This document shows, one piece after another, positions 61,853 through 64,000 of a stretch of 64,000 nucleotides of DNA. Source of the DNA: Oxalobacter vibrioformis (GTDB lineage Bacteria; Pseudomonadota; Gammaproteobacteria; Burkholderiales; Burkholderiaceae_D); NCBI RefSeq assembly GCF_027118995.1, contig NZ_CP098242.1, positions 558,001-622,000 of the forward strand. Direction: 5' to 3'. A model generated the notes under the pieces. That model saw only the letters and a list, made by a program, of their open reading frames with translations, had not been told where the DNA came from and did no database searches. The translations under genes and the position numbers were made by a program. The first letter of the stretch is position 1; each line of letters begins with the position of its first letter.

Positions 61853-62983
61853 ATGAGCACCACGCTGGAACTTGCCAAAAAACTGATTGCGCAGCCTTCT
61901 GTCACACCGGATGATCATGACTGCCAGAAACTGCTGGTTGAAGTGCTTGAACCGCTGGGTTTTACCTGTGAAACCATCATGTCCAATGGCGTGACCAATC
62001 TGTGGGCAAAACACGGGAACACCGCCCCGCTCGTTATCATGGCCGGACACACGGATGTGGTGCCATCCGGCCCGCTGGATAAGTGGGCTTCTGATCCTTT
62101 TTCTCCGACAGAACGCAACGGCAAACTGTACGGACGCGGTGCGGCGGATATGAAAGTACCGGTTGCAGCCATGGTTGTTGGCGCAAAAGAATTCATTGAG
62201 AAACACCCCGATTACACAGGTTCCATTGCTTTTCTGATCACCAGCGATGAGGAAGGGCCGGCAACAGACGGTACAATCCTTGTCTGCGACCTGTTGAAAA
62301 AACGCGGGGAAAAACCGGATTTCTGTATCGTTGGCGAACCAAGCTCCCTGCAGAAACAGGGTGACATTATCAAAAATGGCCGTCGCGGATCATTATCTGG
62401 CAGACTGACTGTCAAGGGTATTCAGGGACATATTGCCTATCCTGCTATCGCAAAAAACCCGATTCATTTGGCACTGCCTGCGCTGGCCGAACTGGCCATG
62501 GAAAAATGGGATAGCGGCAATGCGTATTACGATCCCACCTCCTGGCAAATCTCGAATATCCATGCGGGAACGGGAGCGTATAATGTGATTCCCTGCGAGG
62601 TAGTGATTGATTTTAACTTCCGTTTTTCTACCGAGAACACGGTAGACAGTCTGCAACAACGCGTTCAGTCCATTTTAGACAGGCATGCACTGGAATATGA
62701 ATTGGACTGGAGCCTGTCCGGCCTGCCATTCCTTACGCCGGAAGGCACTTTATGTGAAGCGCTGTCTAAGGCCATTACCGATGAAACGGGTGTCATACCT
62801 CAACTGTCTACCACAGGGGGCACCTCGGACGGGCGCTTTATCGCGCAAATCTGCCCCCAGGTGGCAGAGTTCGGCCCACTGATGACAACGATTCACCAGA
62901 TTGACGAACATGTGCCCATCGCCGACATCGAACCACTGAAAAATATTTATCGACGCACACTGGAAAACCTGCTTTTAAAATGA
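61853..62983 (+). CDS. dapE: Succinyl-diaminopimelate desuccinylase
   Basis: Zinc peptidase-family enzyme releasing succinate from succinyl-DAP. 376 aa: metal ligands in [11 protein letters not shown] (His) and GRGAADMK (Asp), catalytic and bridging Glu in [12 protein letters not shown], and [11 protein letters not shown] near the end. 6 bp after dapD; overlaps prmB by 4 bp. Confidence 0.97.
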   Translation: MSTTLELAKKLIAQPSVTPDDHDCQKLLVEVLEPLGFTCETIMSNGVTNLWAKHGNTAPLVIMAGHTDVVPSGPLDKWASDPFSPTERNGKLYGRGAADMKVPVAAMVVGAKEFIEKHPDYTGSIAFLITSDEEGPATDGTILVCDLLKKRGEKPDFCIVGEPSSLQKQGDIIKNGRRGSLSGRLTVKGIQGHIAYPAIAKNPIHLALPALAELAMEKWDSGNAYYDPTSWQISNIHAGTGAYNVIPCEVVIDFNFRFSTENTVDSLQQRVQSILDRHALEYELDWSLSGLPFLTPEGTLCEALSKAITDETGVIPQLSTTGGTSDGRFIAQICPQVAEFGPLMTTIHQIDEHVPIADIEPLKNIYRRTLENLLLK

Positions 62984-63870
62984 GTACTGCATCTCCCGCT
63001 TTTCATACCATTCGTGACATGCTGCGCCTGGCCGTGACACGATTCAACGAGGCCCGGCTTTTTTTCGGTCATGGCAACAGCAACGCTTTTGATGAAGCGG
63101 TTTACCTCATCTTAAAGAGCCTGTCCCTGCCGCTTGACACACTGGAACCTTTTCTGGATGCAAGACTGACACCGGAAGAAATCAGCCGCATCCGCAGGCT
63201 GATTGACCGGCGTGTTTCCGAGCGCATGCCGGCTGCCTATCTGACAACAGAAGCCTGGTTGCAGGGCTATCGCTTTTACGTGGATCAGCGCGTCATTATC
63301 CCGCGCTCATTTATCGCAGAACTGATCATGGAACAGTTTGCGCCATGGGTTGACGATCCTCAAACACCGCATGACATTCTTGAACTGTGTACCGGATCAG
63401 GCTGCCTTGCCATCATGATGGCAGATGCTTTCCCGCATGCGGTGATTGATGCCGTTGATCTTTCAACTGAGGCACTCGATGTTGCACGGATCAATGTGGC
63501 CGAATATGAAATGGCCGACAGGATCAACCTGATCCACTCTGACCTGTACCAGGCGATTGGGCAAAAAAAATACGATCTGATTGTCACCAACCCGCCTTAT
63601 GTCAACAGCGCGTCCATGAAAAAGCTGCCGCCTGAATATCAGCATGAGCCGCAAATGGCACTGGCAGGCGGCGATGATGGTATGGATCTCGTCAGGAAAA
63701 TCGTACGTGAAGCCGGACAGCATCTGAATGAAAAAGGCCTGTTGATTGTGGAAATCGGCAATGAAGCCGCACATGCCGAAGCCGCCTTCCCTGATCTGGC
63801 GCTGACCTGGATTTCTACCAGCGGTGGTGATGATCGCGTTTTTCTTGTTGAAGCCTCCCAATTGCGTTAA
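62980..63870 (+). CDS. prmB: 50S ribosomal protein L3 glutamine methyltransferase
   Basis: Methylates a glutamine of L3. 296 aa: helical N-terminal domain, [20 protein letters not shown] site [15 protein letters not shown] and catalytic NPPY ([13 protein letters not shown]). Coupled to dapE. Confidence 0.94.
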   Translation: MSTASPAFHTIRDMLRLAVTRFNEARLFFGHGNSNAFDEAVYLILKSLSLPLDTLEPFLDARLTPEEISRIRRLIDRRVSERMPAAYLTTEAWLQGYRFYVDQRVIIPRSFIAELIMEQFAPWVDDPQTPHDILELCTGSGCLAIMMADAFPHAVIDAVDLSTEALDVARINVAEYEMADRINLIHSDLYQAIGQKKYDLIVTNPPYVNSASMKKLPPEYQHEPQMALAGGDDGMDLVRKIVREAGQHLNEKGLLIVEIGNEAAHAEAAFPDLALTWISTSGGDDRVFLVEASQLR

Positions 63871-63881
63871 CGCCGACGATC

Positions 63882-64000
63882 ATGATCCGCTTTCAGCACG
63901 TCAACCTGATGCGAGGGACAAAATCCCTGCTGGAGCAGGCCGACGCCATCCTCAATCCAGGTGAAAAAATCGGCCTGATCGGGCCGAATGGTGCCGGGAA
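63882..64000 (+). CDS. ABC-F-type ATPase, N-terminus (partial)
   Basis: MIRFQHVNLMRGTKSLLEQA..., then EKIGLIGPNGAG, a Walker A motif cut by the window edge. The absence of a membrane domain upstream and the LL.(E/D)A.A.L.PGEKIGL.G form fit soluble ABC-F translation factors (YheS/Uup type). Follows prmB by 11 bp, a common Burkholderiales order. Confidence 0.8.
   Translation, partial: MIRFQHVNLMRGTKSLLEQADAILNPGEKIGLIGPNGAG

Overview
The window reads as a stretch of a Burkholderiales (Betaproteobacteria) chromosome at roughly 50% G+C. Two gene orders carry this placement: ndk-rlmN-rodZ-ispG-hisS-yfgM-bamB-der-hfq-hflX-hflK-hflC-hisZ-purA, and yceD-rpmF-plsX-fabH-fabD-fabG-acpP-fabF. The low G+C for the order and the small anaerobe-type redox genes suggest an Oxalobacter-like member of Oxalobacteraceae. 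That last step is inference; no species marker lies in the window.

Layout. (1) 1-4.1 kb is an accessory island ending at tRNA-Ser(CGA). It holds the start of a probable restriction endonuclease, its C-protein-type controller with a C-box operator, an IS3 transposase remnant, a DUF4145 protein, a CII-like phage regulator, and a small protein-excisionase-integrase set pointing at the tRNA. (2) 4.3-8.5 kb holds map, glnD and an rRNA pseudouridine synthase. (3) 8.5-9.5 kb holds a nonapeptide-repeat protein and a repeat-bearing intergenic region. (4) 9.5-17.8 kb, minus strand, is smc-zipA-ligA-galU-def. (5) 18.1-19.2 kb is a PBP7-type DD-peptidase. (6) 19.3-34.3 kb is the long ndk-to-purA minus-strand cluster. 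(7) 34.3-36.2 kb is a probable rearrangement junction followed by a truncated rseA, rpoE and a YgfX-like membrane protein. (8) 36.3-42.7 kb is fatty-acid/phospholipid synthesis with rpmF and yceD. (9) 42.8-45.1 kb holds maf, a tetrapyrrole-methylase-fold gene and rlmJ.

(10) 45.1-50.2 kb is a LysR regulator divergent from a five-gene set: PanE-like reductase, short LUD protein, BASS-type transporter, EFR1-type ferredoxin and full-length LUD protein. This looks like an uncharacterised keto-acid uptake and redox module. (11) 50.3-56.1 kb is a signalling block: CheD and CheR on the minus strand, then a histidine kinase, a NarL-type regulator and a diguanylate cyclase. (12) 56.4-59.5 kb holds a large PLP amino-acid decarboxylase behind two tandem intrinsic terminators, a DUF985 cupin and a small exported protein. 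(13) 59.8-64 kb is dapC-dapD-dapE-prmB and the start of an ABC-F ATPase.

The most novel-looking items are the C-box-controlled restriction locus at the left edge, the LUD/EFR1/PanE/transporter cluster, the membrane-anchor-less RseA at a broken rpoE operon, and the nonapeptide-repeat protein.
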